Assembly: GCA_021770615.1 (NCBI GenBank)
Contig: JAETQR010000018.1
Span: forward strand, 1-64,000
From: Lachnospiraceae bacterium
GTDB taxonomy: Bacteria; Bacillota_A; Clostridia; Lachnospirales; Lachnospiraceae
DNA: 64,000 nt
Direction: 5' to 3'
The notes beneath the pieces are model-generated. The model did no database searches. It was not told where the DNA came from and saw only the letters and a list, made by a program, of their open reading frames with translations. The position numbers and the translations under genes were made by a program. Positions 33,336-42,594 of the stretch are shown here, piece after piece; the stretch's first letter is position 1; each line of letters opens with the position of its first letter.

Positions 33336-33430
33336 TTCCCCCTTAAATTACGATCCAGATATCAAAAGACATTTCTGACAACCAAACCAATTATATAATT
33401 ATTTAACATGGTTATCAATTTAACAAGGAA

Positions 33431-33458
33431 ATTATATCACACCGTATCCATTTGTCAA
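33431..33458 (-). promoter_or_regulatory. RND gene promoter with AT-rich dyad
   Basis: Minus strand TTGACA (33453-33458), 16 bp, TATAAT (33431-33436). Between it and the start codon is a long leader (about 90 nt) with a perfect AATTATATAATT dyad flanked by ACCA/TGGT, a possible repressor site. Confidence 0.65.
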
Positions 33459-33536
33459 TGCTATTTAGATTTCCTAATTGTAAACATTTTGAAACAAAAT
33501 AATATCAACACCGTAAAATGCATGACATACAAATCG

Positions 33537-34646
33537 TTACACCAGCCACATGCCCCGAAACCACCTCATGATCTGCCATACCCCTGTACCATGTAAACCG
33601 TATTCCGTAAGAAGTCCATATTTCCTCTGTATGCTCCGCACATCCTCAAACCATACGACATGCTCTGTACCTGTTTCATCTTCATAATTAAAATATGGCG
33701 ACCAGGCTGTTTCATCAAACCGGATCTCTGCTCCGTAACGGATCGCGATTTGGACAGCTTCGACATTTCCGATCGTCCGCGCCTCCGTCTCCCCCCGCAC
33801 AAACGGAAGCGGCCAGTCATATCCATAATTGGCGATCCCCAGATTGATCTTCGATGATGCGATTTCGGTTATCGCATAATTGACAACCCTTCTTACCATG
33901 TTCAGGGGAGCTACTGCCATGGGAGGGCCATACCGGTACCCCCACTCATACGTCATCAAAAGAACCTCATCCGCCACACCCCCGATCGCCCCATAATCCT
34001 TTCCTTCATATAAAAGTCCCTTCTGGTCTGCCGAAGTCTTTGGTGCCAGAGCCACGGATACCGAAAATCCATACTCATGCATTACCTCCACTGTGCGCTC
34101 CACAAATGCCGTAAAAAAATCCCGGTCCTCCGCAAGGATATATTCAAAATCAATATCAATTCCCCGGTAATCTTTTTCCTGCATCAAAGACACCAGATTG
34201 TACAAAAGCCTGTCTACGGAGACCGCATTTGTAACAACCTGGTGAATCAGGTTATTATTAAATTTTCCGTCTGGCCCGAAAGGGGTCAGCGTAAGGATCG
34301 GAAGTGTATCGTTTTCCAGGCTCATCTGTATCATCCATGTGTCGTCCATCGGAGGATAGACGACTTCTCCCTCCGTTGTAAAACCATAGGAAAATACAAA
34401 TAAACGGGTTAAAAACGGGATCGTCTGTTCCAGAACCCAATGGCTGATATACGTGTACGCATATCCACCCGAATTGATCACCCGCTCCATTCCCTCTTCA
34501 TACTCCCCGATCAAAAGAGCCTGCCCTACTGCAAGCGGATAAGGAAACACAAGCTGGTTATTCCAGATGATGCTCTCCACCGGTACTGCATAGCGTCTGG
34601 CGATTTCATCTACCGTATCCCCTCTTTGTACCACATATATTTCCAT
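33537..34646 (-). CDS. LysM-GH18 glycosidase (YaaH/SleL-like)
   Basis: A 369-residue protein: one LysM domain at the N-terminus (about 2-48, VVQRGDTVDEIARRYAVP) and a GH18 barrel (about 55-365) with the DxDxE signature in GIDIDFEYI (catalytic Glu about 158) and VLLMTYEWGY. The start at 34646 (MEIYVVQRGD) is chosen because LysM begins there. SleL/YaaH proteins cleave N-acetylglucosaminyl bonds in spore cortex or cell wall. There is no signal peptide, as in spore-coat relatives, which hints at a sporulation role. Confidence 0.9.
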   Translation of the reverse strand: MEIYVVQRGDTVDEIARRYAVPVESIIWNNQLVFPYPLAVGQALLIGEYEEGMERVINSGGYAYTYISHWVLEQTIPFLTRLFVFSYGFTTEGEVVYPPMDDTWMIQMSLENDTLPILTLTPFGPDGKFNNNLIHQVVTNAVSVDRLLYNLVSLMQEKDYRGIDIDFEYILAEDRDFFTAFVERTVEVMHEYGFSVSVALAPKTSADQKGLLYEGKDYGAIGGVADEVLLMTYEWGYRYGPPMAVAPLNMVRRVVNYAITEIASSKINLGIANYGYDWPLPFVRGETEARTIGNVEAVQIAIRYGAEIRFDETAWSPYFNYEDETGTEHVVWFEDVRSIQRKYGLLTEYGLHGTGVWQIMRWFRGMWLV

Positions 34647-34683
34647 ACAAAAACACCATTTTTTATCTATGTTTATGATGCCT

Positions 34684-35832
34684 TTACAGATTATATTCTT
34701 CAACAAGCATATCTGTTATCTTTACGGCAGACCTCCCGTCCGTGTCCGTATGGAACATCTTTTTTGCCTCCATCCTCTCCTGCCTTGCCGAATCCGTGCC
34801 GGAAGCCAGTTCTTCTACAAAATCCAGCAACCCTTTAAACTCCTCGACATAAAATCCCTTTATATACTCCTTATAGTCCGGGAATGCCAGCGTAAAATGG
34901 CGGAAATATTCTTCTTTGTCTTCGATCGTAAGCGCTACAGGCCTGTCGGTGAGAAGATAATCAAAATACACAGAGGAATAATCCGTGATCAGACCGTCGG
35001 TATTCCCGAGCAGTTCATACAGTGTCAGCTCAAAGGCTGCCAGATAAGCGTCGTCTGCAATCATGATATTCGGAAAAGAATCCTTCTCAAACACGGAAAG
35101 CTCCTGCACCGGATGCGGCCGGAACAAAATAAGGATATTCTTCTCTTTTAAAAGATCACCCAGCTGCTTTAGCTCCTGCTTATCATGCACACAGGGCATG
35201 CCATACGGATACGGATTTTCCATCGCCCGTTCCATATGAAGACGATGCTGCCGGTAAGTCGGCATCCAAAGAACCACTTTCTGAAAACCAGACACCGAGC
35301 TTTTCCATTTTCCGGCCGGACTCCTGTTTACCAGCACATCATTTCTCGGATATCCCAGATCACAAAGAACATGTTCCGGGACATACAGTTTCTCTTTGTA
35401 GACGTCTCTCCAGAATCCGGACTGGATCATATATTTATCACATTCTCCAAACTTACGGCTGTACCCGAGATCGATCTTGATCGGCATACCATGCCCCAGA
35501 TGGATCCTCACCTGTTTTTTTCTTCTTTTATATATAAATGAATTACAATCAATGATATATTTACTGCAATTTAATACATAAACTCTCCGGATCATCTCCC
35601 TGACAGTATGCGCATCATTTTCAAAGGTATATACATTTTCCGGGAGCTCATATTTCTTTCCATCATGGAATGTCTTCATCCAGTAAATTTTATAACGTTG
35701 ATTGATCCCCCGGCGAAGAAATTCCTCATATAATGCAAATGAATTATCCGAAAGATCCGGATGGCTCTCAAACAAAATGATCTTTCTGAGAGGAAGCAGC
35801 CGGATGCATGCAATAAATAATTTTTTGATCAT
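34684..35832 (-). CDS. CDP-glycerol:polyol-phosphate glycerophosphotransferase
   Basis: A 382-residue TagB/TagF-like enzyme that adds glycerol-phosphate (or similar) units to a wall polymer on the cytoplasmic membrane face. Family markers: HLGHGMPIKID (catalytic His area, about 117-127), LGYPRNDVL, RPHP (about 240) and ITDYSSVYFDYLLTDRP. The ATG at 35832 has GAGGGAGAAA in front; the frame opens at a TTG at 35844. First-strand neighbour is the dehydratase gene 8 bp away, so the two are one unit. Confidence 0.92.
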   Translation of the reverse strand: MIKKLFIACIRLLPLRKIILFESHPDLSDNSFALYEEFLRRGINQRYKIYWMKTFHDGKKYELPENVYTFENDAHTVREMIRRVYVLNCSKYIIDCNSFIYKRRKKQVRIHLGHGMPIKIDLGYSRKFGECDKYMIQSGFWRDVYKEKLYVPEHVLCDLGYPRNDVLVNRSPAGKWKSSVSGFQKVVLWMPTYRQHRLHMERAMENPYPYGMPCVHDKQELKQLGDLLKEKNILILFRPHPVQELSVFEKDSFPNIMIADDAYLAAFELTLYELLGNTDGLITDYSSVYFDYLLTDRPVALTIEDKEEYFRHFTLAFPDYKEYIKGFYVEEFKGLLDFVEELASGTDSARQERMEAKKMFHTDTDGRSAVKITDMLVEEYNL

Positions 35833-35840
35833 TTTCTCCC

Positions 35841-37808
35841 TCAATTCATCTTTTTACTGGACTCATAAAAATCAGTAAATTTCTCATCAAGAACTTTTTT
35901 GTCCCGTCTGCGTTCCTCTTTCCTGATCTGATAAGTCGGTACCAGTTCCGAAATGATCTCTTTCATATTCGGAACCTCATTATTTGTCTCCTCATACAGC
36001 TTTTCCAGCTTATCAAAAAATGTATTCTCATCAAATTCAATCGGTTTTCCGATATGGATCAGTTCATTTTCCGTGTCAGTGAGCCCCTCCTCATCCATCA
36101 GGATCTCTTCATATAATTTCTCTCCGGGGCGAAGCCCTGTATACTCGATTCTGATATCTTCATCCGGAACATATCCGGACAGCTTGATCAGGTTTCTCGC
36201 CAGATCATCGATCTTTACCGGCTCTCCCATATCCAAAACAAAGATCTCGCCGCCCTTTGCATAAGCGCCTGCCTGCAGGACGAGAGAAACTGCCTCCGGT
36301 ATCGTCATAAAATACCGTATGATATTTTTGTCCGTAACTGTCACCGGACCGCCTGCTTCGATCTGCCTTTTAAACAAAGGGATAACGCTGCCATTGCTCC
36401 CCAGAACATTTCCAAAGCGTACCGCCACAAAATCCGTGGAAGAATGCCGGTTCAGCCCCTGAACGATCATCTCGCACATACGCTTGGAAGCTCCCATGAT
36501 GTTCGTCGGATTCACCGCTTTGTCCGTCGATATGAGGACAAATTTTTTGGCTCCGTATTTATCCGCGGCAAGTGCTGTCTTGTACGTACCAAATACATTG
36601 TTTTTGATCGCCTCGTTCGGACTGTCTTCCATAAGTGGTACATGTTTGTGAGCTGCCGCATGATATACGATATCCGGCCTGTATTTTTCAAAGACCTGAT
36701 CCACGCGGTTCGTATTTCTGACCGAGCCGATCAGTACCTCCAGATGCATGTGAGGATATTTCGCCCGCAATTCCTGCTGGATATCATAAGCATTATTTTC
36801 ATAAATATCAAATATGATAAGCATCTTCGGCCGGTTAGCGGCGATCTGACGGCAAAGCTCACTTCCAATAGAACCCCCGCCGCCTGTAACGAGAACAACT
36901 TTGTTTTTCACATAACCTGCGATCGATTCCAGATTTGTCTCTACCGGTTCTCTTCCCAAAAGATCCTCGATCTGGACCGGACGCAGTTTCTCCACCGCTG
37001 CCTCGCCATTTACAAACTGATAAACACCGGGAAGTATCTTCAGATCAGCCCCCGTCTGCTGACAGATTTCTAGGATCTCTTTCACATCTTTTTTCGGAGC
37101 GCTCGGCATCGCAACGATGATTTCATTGATCGCATAATACTTTGTCGCATCAAGGATCCTGTCTCTTCCGCCGATCACCTTGACCCCGTTGATAAACGTA
37201 TTCTGCTTGGATTTATTGTCATCAATGATACAGCATATATTACTATCCAGTTTATTACTCATCTTCAGCTCGTTGATCACCATATTACCGGATTCACCCG
37301 CACCGATCACCATCGTATTCCGCATCCCCACACCGTGTACATTTTCATTATACAAAAGCCGTATGATCCGGTAGGAAAACCGGACAACTAACGTCATGAT
37401 AAATAAAAGCAGAAGATAGATGACAAAATAAGAACGGGGAAGCCTGCGGTATGTTCCAAAAACAGTGAGGAAATGAACAACAGCAGACAGCCCGCAGGCG
37501 ATCGCAATGTTTAAGACCTCTCCCAGGCTGGCATAACGCCACAGGCTGTTATAAAGCCGGAAAAACATGAATATAATAAGCGTAACGATCGTATTTATGA
37601 TAATAAGCTCCTGAAGTGTCGTCACATATCCCTTGGGATAGTCATCGGTGATCCCACTCCGGATAAACCTCCCCCAGTTTAATTCATACCGGATAAACAG
37701 GGCCGCAAAAGAACATAAATTAATGCACACGGCATCCCATATAACAAGCAGGCCCCTGTAGACCATAGACAGCCTGCCGCTTTCTATATATTTTTTTAAC
37801 CGATACAT
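35841..37808 (-). CDS. NDP-sugar 4,6-dehydratase/epimerase, membrane type
   Basis: A 655-residue protein of the CapD/WbpM/PglF class: four membrane helices (about 18-150), a first nucleotide-binding domain (TMVIGAGESGNMVINEL, about 166-280) and an SDR domain with VTGGGGSIGSELCRQIA (about 310-326), STDKAVNPTNIMGASKRM and VRFGNVLGSNGSVIPLF. The long-chain family uses a Met in place of the SDR Tyr (MGASK), so that change is normal. The product is probably UDP-4-keto-6-deoxy-HexNAc for a surface glycan. Good GGAGGGAAAACG site. Confidence 0.94.
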   Translation of the reverse strand: MYRLKKYIESGRLSMVYRGLLVIWDAVCINLCSFAALFIRYELNWGRFIRSGITDDYPKGYVTTLQELIIINTIVTLIIFMFFRLYNSLWRYASLGEVLNIAIACGLSAVVHFLTVFGTYRRLPRSYFVIYLLLLFIMTLVVRFSYRIIRLLYNENVHGVGMRNTMVIGAGESGNMVINELKMSNKLDSNICCIIDDNKSKQNTFINGVKVIGGRDRILDATKYYAINEIIVAMPSAPKKDVKEILEICQQTGADLKILPGVYQFVNGEAAVEKLRPVQIEDLLGREPVETNLESIAGYVKNKVVLVTGGGGSIGSELCRQIAANRPKMLIIFDIYENNAYDIQQELRAKYPHMHLEVLIGSVRNTNRVDQVFEKYRPDIVYHAAAHKHVPLMEDSPNEAIKNNVFGTYKTALAADKYGAKKFVLISTDKAVNPTNIMGASKRMCEMIVQGLNRHSSTDFVAVRFGNVLGSNGSVIPLFKRQIEAGGPVTVTDKNIIRYFMTIPEAVSLVLQAGAYAKGGEIFVLDMGEPVKIDDLARNLIKLSGYVPDEDIRIEYTGLRPGEKLYEEILMDEEGLTDTENELIHIGKPIEFDENTFFDKLEKLYEETNNEVPNMKEIISELVPTYQIRKEERRRDKKVLDEKFTDFYESSKKMN

Positions 37809-37940
37809 CGTTTTCCCTCCGCATTGCCATCAACCAGTCATCCGGCTGGTTGATCATTCTTCTGAAAGATGGACGAACAATAACAATATTATACAAAAAA
37901 ATGTTGAAAAAATCAATCTTTTAGAGTATACTACCCTCAG

Positions 37941-37970
37941 TTGACAAAAATTTTGCCATCATGATACACA
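37941..37970 (+). promoter_or_regulatory. Promoter of the O-antigen ligase-like gene
   Basis: TTGACA (37941-37946) followed at 16-18 bp by GATACA/TACACA. It drives the only plus-strand gene in the surrounding minus-strand glycan locus. Confidence 0.5.
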
Positions 37971-37989
37971 AGAAATGGAGACTTACCAC

Positions 37990-39363
37990 ATGAGTACAAA
38001 TATGAAAAATGTAGTAAACCAAATTACTTTCTGTTATATTATTTTCCTTGCCATATACAGTATATCTACCCGTTTCGTGCCCACTGCCATCCTCTGTGAA
38101 GGGCCTGTGGCGGATATCCTGTACAAAACCGTTATCATCAGCGGCGGACTTTTATCGCTTTTCTATCTCCGGCTTTTAAAAAATATCATAAAACCCGGCA
38201 TCCATCTTTTTTTACTTGCCGGTTTTGTCATAATCCTTGGTATCTCTACACTGCTAAACTACAAATACGAATTTTTCGGAAATATACTGGGGATGGCCAC
38301 CTTTGTCTCACAGCTTATCATTTTTTACTTTCTTCCCCTCATTATGCCAAAAACACAGATCATAAAATGCATCAAATACACGGCTCTGTTTACTTCCTTT
38401 CTGTGGACGATCGGATGTATCTCCTCCCTGTACCAGTACGTTAAAAATATCCATTACACCACGATAAGCCCCGAAAATCTCCGAATCCGCCAGGGAATCG
38501 TCGATGGACGTTTGTTTGGCTTATTTTCCGATCCGAATTTTGCCGCTTTTACCTCCCTTATCCTTATCATTCTCCTGATCTACACGATCATGCATACAAA
38601 AATAAAAGCATTAAAAATATATGGCGTCATCAGCATCTTTCTCAATCTGTGTTATCTGATCATGTCAAATTCCAGGACGATCTATATCACAGCACTTGGG
38701 GTTCTGTTCACTGCTATCGTTCTGATCACCTATAATAACCTGAAAACAGATCCGGCATCTGATACAAAAACTTTTCTTATCTTATCCGGAAAGCGGATCC
38801 TGATCGCGATCCTTGGTGTGGCCGCAGTATACTCCATTATCTTTTTCCCTATGCGCCAGTTTGGCCAGTTCATGGAACCGGAGCGGAGTGTCAATGACAT
38901 GGTGCGGGAAGATGTAAACACGGAAAACATTACCAATAACCGTTCCACTATATGGAAAAACTACTTTTCTCTCTATAAAGACAAGCCCGTTTTCGGTTTT
39001 TCCATCCGGAGCGCCCTTCCGTATGCAACAGAGAAATACCCGGACAGTTATCTGGCAAAGACAAAGTATGTCACCCACAACAGCTATATTTCCCTTCTGA
39101 TCGAAACAGGAGCTACCGGCTTTATCGTTATGGGGGCATTTTTCCTTCTAACCTTTATCCAATCCCTGAAACGGATCCGTCAAAAAGAAAAGATCAGCAC
39201 TAACTACATTTTATCTGTCGCATTGATCGTAGCGGTACTGATCTTCCTGATGTGTTTTCACGATGTTTTCTTCACGGTAAATATCGAGACGATGCTTTTA
39301 TATATCAGCGTTGGCTGCCTCTGCAAGTCAAATCGGCAGCTTCCTGTGAAATCATCTCAGTGA
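37990..39363 (+). CDS. O-antigen ligase/polymerase-like membrane protein
   Basis: A 457-residue membrane protein with about ten helices and a large extracellular loop (about 285-345) containing FMEPERSVNDMV and NNRSTIWKNYFSLYKDKPVFGFS, followed by THNSYISLLIETGATGF, the Wzy_C/WaaL pattern. The ATG at 37990 lies 9 bases after GGAG. Such proteins polymerise or attach surface polysaccharide. Its last 59 bases overlap, tail to tail, the end of the minus-strand glycosyltransferase gene. Confidence 0.9.
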   Translation: MSTNMKNVVNQITFCYIIFLAIYSISTRFVPTAILCEGPVADILYKTVIISGGLLSLFYLRLLKNIIKPGIHLFLLAGFVIILGISTLLNYKYEFFGNILGMATFVSQLIIFYFLPLIMPKTQIIKCIKYTALFTSFLWTIGCISSLYQYVKNIHYTTISPENLRIRQGIVDGRLFGLFSDPNFAAFTSLILIILLIYTIMHTKIKALKIYGVISIFLNLCYLIMSNSRTIYITALGVLFTAIVLITYNNLKTDPASDTKTFLILSGKRILIAILGVAAVYSIIFFPMRQFGQFMEPERSVNDMVREDVNTENITNNRSTIWKNYFSLYKDKPVFGFSIRSALPYATEKYPDSYLAKTKYVTHNSYISLLIETGATGFIVMGAFFLLTFIQSLKRIRQKEKISTNYILSVALIVAVLIFLMCFHDVFFTVNIETMLLYISVGCLCKSNRQLPVKSSQ

Positions 39364-40453
39364 TCAGAGCTTTCCACTGACGGAGTATCTTCTCTTTTTT
39401 AAATTCATCCAGATTCCATGAGGACTGTTCTGACATGCGGATTCTTCTTTCCCTGTCCATAAGCAGTTCATAGATTTGATCTGCCATATATTCTGTATCA
39501 TAAGGCGGTATCAGGACACCGTCCTTTCCGTCCTCGATGATTTCCGCGGGCCCCGAAACGATATCAAAACTGACAAGGGGCAGATGATTTGCTTTTGCCT
39601 CTAAAAGCGCAAGGGGAAGCCCCTCGCGGTATGAGGTCAGCACATACATACAATGCCCCTGATAACACGTTTCCATACCGTCAGCAAGCCCCATGAGTTT
39701 CACGTTTTTTTCTAATCCCCTCTGGTGGATACGTTGTTTTGTCTCCTCAAACAGCTCTCCCTCACCGTATACTTCCCACACAAAATCTTTGTCTTTTTTC
39801 CGCAGCGCCGCTGCCACTTCAACGAGAAGATCCATTCCCTTTTCTTTTGAAAACCGTCCCGCTGTAAGCAGTTTCCGGGAATCCGCATCATAGCTTCCCG
39901 CATGATACTGGATCGTATCATCGATCCAGTTATAGATCGTCATAACCCTTCCCGGTTTACAATGGAACTTTTCATAGTAGGCATTCTCACTCTGTCTGGT
40001 GAGAACGACTGTCCGGTCCGAATACCGGGCTCCCATCCGGCGCATAAAACGCACGACTTTATCATCCCACTGGTTCATAAGTGCTCCGTGATCACAGAAC
40101 ACTTTCGGTATGTTCAGTCTTCTTCCCAAAACCCCTGCAAGGAATCCCGCATAAACGCCTATATAAAATAAAAACCGGATTTCATGCTCCAGACAGTACC
40201 TGCGAAAGTCCTTTCCCGCTTTTAACATCACATCCCGGATCCTCGCCTTGTACGGAAGTATATTATAATAATGGATCCCCTCATCCAACGCATAAGCACA
40301 TTCCGCTTTCTCGTGGATCAGGCTTATAACATAAATCTCATATTCTTCTCCTCCAGTGTCTTCGGCAGCTAGTGCATTGGCGATATTACAAAGCACCTGC
40401 TGGCCTCCCCCCCGTATACTCATATCAAAATCCACAAAACCTATTTTTATCAT
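39305..40453 (-). CDS. Family 4 glycosyltransferase
   Basis: A 382-residue GT-B enzyme: N-terminal GFVDFDMSIRGGGQQVLCNIA, C-terminal donor site with LTAGRFSKEKGMDLLVEVAA, YREGLPLALLEAKANHLPLV (EX7E) and VSGPAEIIEDGKDGVLI. It probably adds a hexose to the surface polysaccharide made by this locus. Its 3' end overlaps the convergent ligase-like gene by 59 bp, and upstream lies a 239-bp palindrome. Confidence 0.93.
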   Translation of the reverse strand: MIKIGFVDFDMSIRGGGQQVLCNIANALAAEDTGGEEYEIYVISLIHEKAECAYALDEGIHYYNILPYKARIRDVMLKAGKDFRRYCLEHEIRFLFYIGVYAGFLAGVLGRRLNIPKVFCDHGALMNQWDDKVVRFMRRMGARYSDRTVVLTRQSENAYYEKFHCKPGRVMTIYNWIDDTIQYHAGSYDADSRKLLTAGRFSKEKGMDLLVEVAAALRKKDKDFVWEVYGEGELFEETKQRIHQRGLEKNVKLMGLADGMETCYQGHCMYVLTSYREGLPLALLEAKANHLPLVSFDIVSGPAEIIEDGKDGVLIPPYDTEYMADQIYELLMDRERRIRMSEQSSWNLDEFKKEKILRQWKALITEMISQEAADLTCRGSQR

Positions 40454-40482
40454 AGTACCGCTCTCTTTTCTCTTTATTTTGT

Positions 40483-40721
40483 GATCCGGGCGTCAAAAGC
40501 CCTTTCATTTTGAAGGACTTGGCAATATGCACAAAAAACAATAAGATGAGCAGCTTTATGCACGATGGAGCTGAGACTCAGGGAATCGTGGAAGTCCTTT
40601 CTGAACACGATTCCCACGAAATGAGGCTCAGCGGAGTGGTTCGTGCATCCGCTGCGAAGATATTGTTTTTTGTGCATATTGCCAACACATCAAAAAAACA
40701 AAAACTTTTGATGCCCGGATC
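40483..40721. repeat. 239-bp nested palindrome
   Basis: Arms GATCCGGGCGTCAAAAG (40483-40499) and its complement at 40705-40721 enclose a second 24-bp pair starting TTGGCAATATGCAC (40519-40542 with 40662-40685), then ATGCACGA/TCGTGCAT, then an apical stem GGGAATCGTG/CACGATTCCC (40581-40615). Almost the whole intergenic space folds into one hairpin. It lies between two glycosyltransferase genes and overlaps the stop of one by 2 bp. No reading frame is supported. Confidence 0.85.
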
Positions 40722-41688
40722 ATTTCCTGTAATAAAAATACAACAAAAATACAAATTTCCCATGCATCAGACACAGCAATAACCGATCCTTTTTCCCAAA
40801 ATATTTCCGCTTCAAATACAGATTTCGTACACTGCTTTTTTCACACCAGTCCCTCATATATTTCCGGCATGTTTTTCCGTCCAGGCCAGATTTCCCAGCC
40901 AATGCATAAAATTTATTTTTTACTGCTGTCAGATAATAATGATATAAAAATACCGGTTCCTTTTCCTTTTCATATTTTGCATAAAAGGCAGACACCTCTT
41001 TATAGAGGCGCTCCTCAATCTCCATCGCATTTTCCCGGAACCGGAATGAAAGCGAATTCTCATTTATATTGTGATAAAAATACAGCACCTCATTCAGCAC
41101 ACTTATTTTTTCTGCCTGCTCCAATGCTCTCAGGTTAAAAACCAGATCCTCTCCCTTATCAAGATCCTCCGGGAATCCCGTCTTCAATATACTTTTCCGG
41201 TACAACTTATTCCATGGGACATGGATAAAGAATCGTGAAAAAAGCTCCGGAAATTCCTTCATAAATTCAGATCGTTCCCGAAAACTCCTCTCGCCATAAA
41301 GAATTTTTTCCTGTTCCTTTTCATTATAATAACCGCCGATAACAAGGTCGCTATTATCCTTTTCCATACGCTCTGCCAGCATGCGGCAGGCATCCGGGTA
41401 AAGCAGGTCGTCACTGTCTGCAAATTGTATATACTGTCCCCCGGCCTTTGACAGCCCAAAATTTCTCGCCGCAGAAACACCCTCATTTTCTTTCGTATAC
41501 ACATGCACAAACGAATATTTCTTCTCATATTCCCTGCAGATTTCCAGGCTCCCGTCCGTAGAGCAGTCATCCACGATGACCACCTCAAGGTTTTTATAAC
41601 TTTGGGATACCACACTCTCCAGACATTCGGCAAGCCTGTCCTTTGAATTGTAAACCGGTATGATAATGGATATCATTGCATCTTTCAT
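40720..41688 (-). CDS. Family 2 glycosyltransferase
   Basis: A 322-residue GT-A enzyme: ISIIIPVYNSKDRLAECLES start, VDDCSTDGS, the DxD-type QFADSDDLL (about 91-96) and VPWNKLYRKSIL. No membrane helix except a weak hydrophobic C-terminus. It is the last gene of the LicD-containing run (AGGAGACAGATCC before the ATG) and is probably a polysaccharide side-chain transferase; the sugar is unknown. Confidence 0.93.
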   Translation of the reverse strand: MKDAMISIIIPVYNSKDRLAECLESVVSQSYKNLEVVIVDDCSTDGSLEICREYEKKYSFVHVYTKENEGVSAARNFGLSKAGGQYIQFADSDDLLYPDACRMLAERMEKDNSDLVIGGYYNEKEQEKILYGERSFRERSEFMKEFPELFSRFFIHVPWNKLYRKSILKTGFPEDLDKGEDLVFNLRALEQAEKISVLNEVLYFYHNINENSLSFRFRENAMEIEERLYKEVSAFYAKYEKEKEPVFLYHYYLTAVKNKFYALAGKSGLDGKTCRKYMRDWCEKSSVRNLYLKRKYFGKKDRLLLCLMHGKFVFLLYFYYRK

Positions 41689-41706
41689 TGGATCTGTCTC
41701 CTGTTT

Positions 41707-42594
41707 TCACGTTTCCTGCCGTTTGACGGGATAATATTTCCCACGGTATTTTTTATAGCTGTTGTGAACATCTACGCACACACCGTCATGAGAGGGGATC
41801 TGATCCTCCTTCGGCGGCAACTCCATATAGTCTCCAAATGCCATTTTGAGATAGGTGTCATAACCGACCGGCAGCGGCATCTGATATCCCTCAAATTCTT
41901 TATACACCGCAGATTCAAAAATCTCTTTCGGATACTCATTTACCATGTAATTATAACGGACACAAAGCTCCGTGATATGATCGCATTCACGAATGGGATA
42001 TTTCGACATATGCCGTTCACATAGACAGGCCATCTTATAGCGCATCTTCCATCCCGGTGCAAGCGCAAGCATACATTTACCGATCAGGTACAAAAACTTT
42101 CCTTTACTCGTAGGCGCTTCCTGATTGATATAAATCTGATAGGCAAGCCCCCATAAAAGCTGCATCTTTCGTTTAAAACGTGAGGAGGGGCAGCCATCTA
42201 ACGGCAAAACCTCAAGCCTCACTCCGTGAGCCATATCAAGATCCATCTGCCGTTCTTTGATAAATGTCGTCTCCTCATCGGTGATCGCTGTGAGCTGGGA
42301 GCGCAAAAACTCCGTTTCACTTGTCCGGCTCAGCCGGTATTTGCTCTCATCCATCTCTTCTTTCCACAGGCGGCACAATTTCTCATAATCGTCTCTCGGC
42401 ATAAATACATCGATATCGTCATCCCACGGAATAAAACCCTTATGCCTCAGAGCCCCGATACAACACCCTCCACAGAGATAAAACAACAGACCGTGCCGGT
42501 CGCAAAACTCCTTAAATACAAGTGTGATCTCAAGACACTTTGCCTGAAGTTCCTTTAGGTCACATGCCTTTTTTTCATTTGATATCCGGCTCAT
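41707..42594 (-). CDS. LicD-family protein, copy 2
   Basis: A 295-residue LicD nucleotidyltransferase-fold protein: FYLCGGCCIGALRHKGFIPW and the metal site DDDIDVFMPRDDYEKL (about 63-78). LicD proteins transfer phosphocholine or similar phospho-groups from CDP carriers to wall glycans. The start at 42594 follows GGAGG and overlaps the upstream licD-like stop by 20 bp. It is clearly paralogous to its upstream neighbour. Confidence 0.93.
   Translation of the reverse strand: MSRISNEKKACDLKELQAKCLEITLVFKEFCDRHGLLFYLCGGCCIGALRHKGFIPWDDDIDVFMPRDDYEKLCRLWKEEMDESKYRLSRTSETEFLRSQLTAITDEETTFIKERQMDLDMAHGVRLEVLPLDGCPSSRFKRKMQLLWGLAYQIYINQEAPTSKGKFLYLIGKCMLALAPGWKMRYKMACLCERHMSKYPIRECDHITELCVRYNYMVNEYPKEIFESAVYKEFEGYQMPLPVGYDTYLKMAFGDYMELPPKEDQIPSHDGVCVDVHNSYKKYRGKYYPVKRQET

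Noticed and set aside
33408..33596. 62-codon plus-strand frame between the RND and GH18 genes
   Set aside because: No ribosome site, composition unlike coding sequence, and it overlaps the RND promoter and the end of the GH18 gene.
36400..36520. Loss of the SDR catalytic Tyr in the dehydratase (MGASK)
   Set aside because: The Met replacement is the normal state in the long membrane-type CapD/WbpM/PglF family, so it is not a defect.
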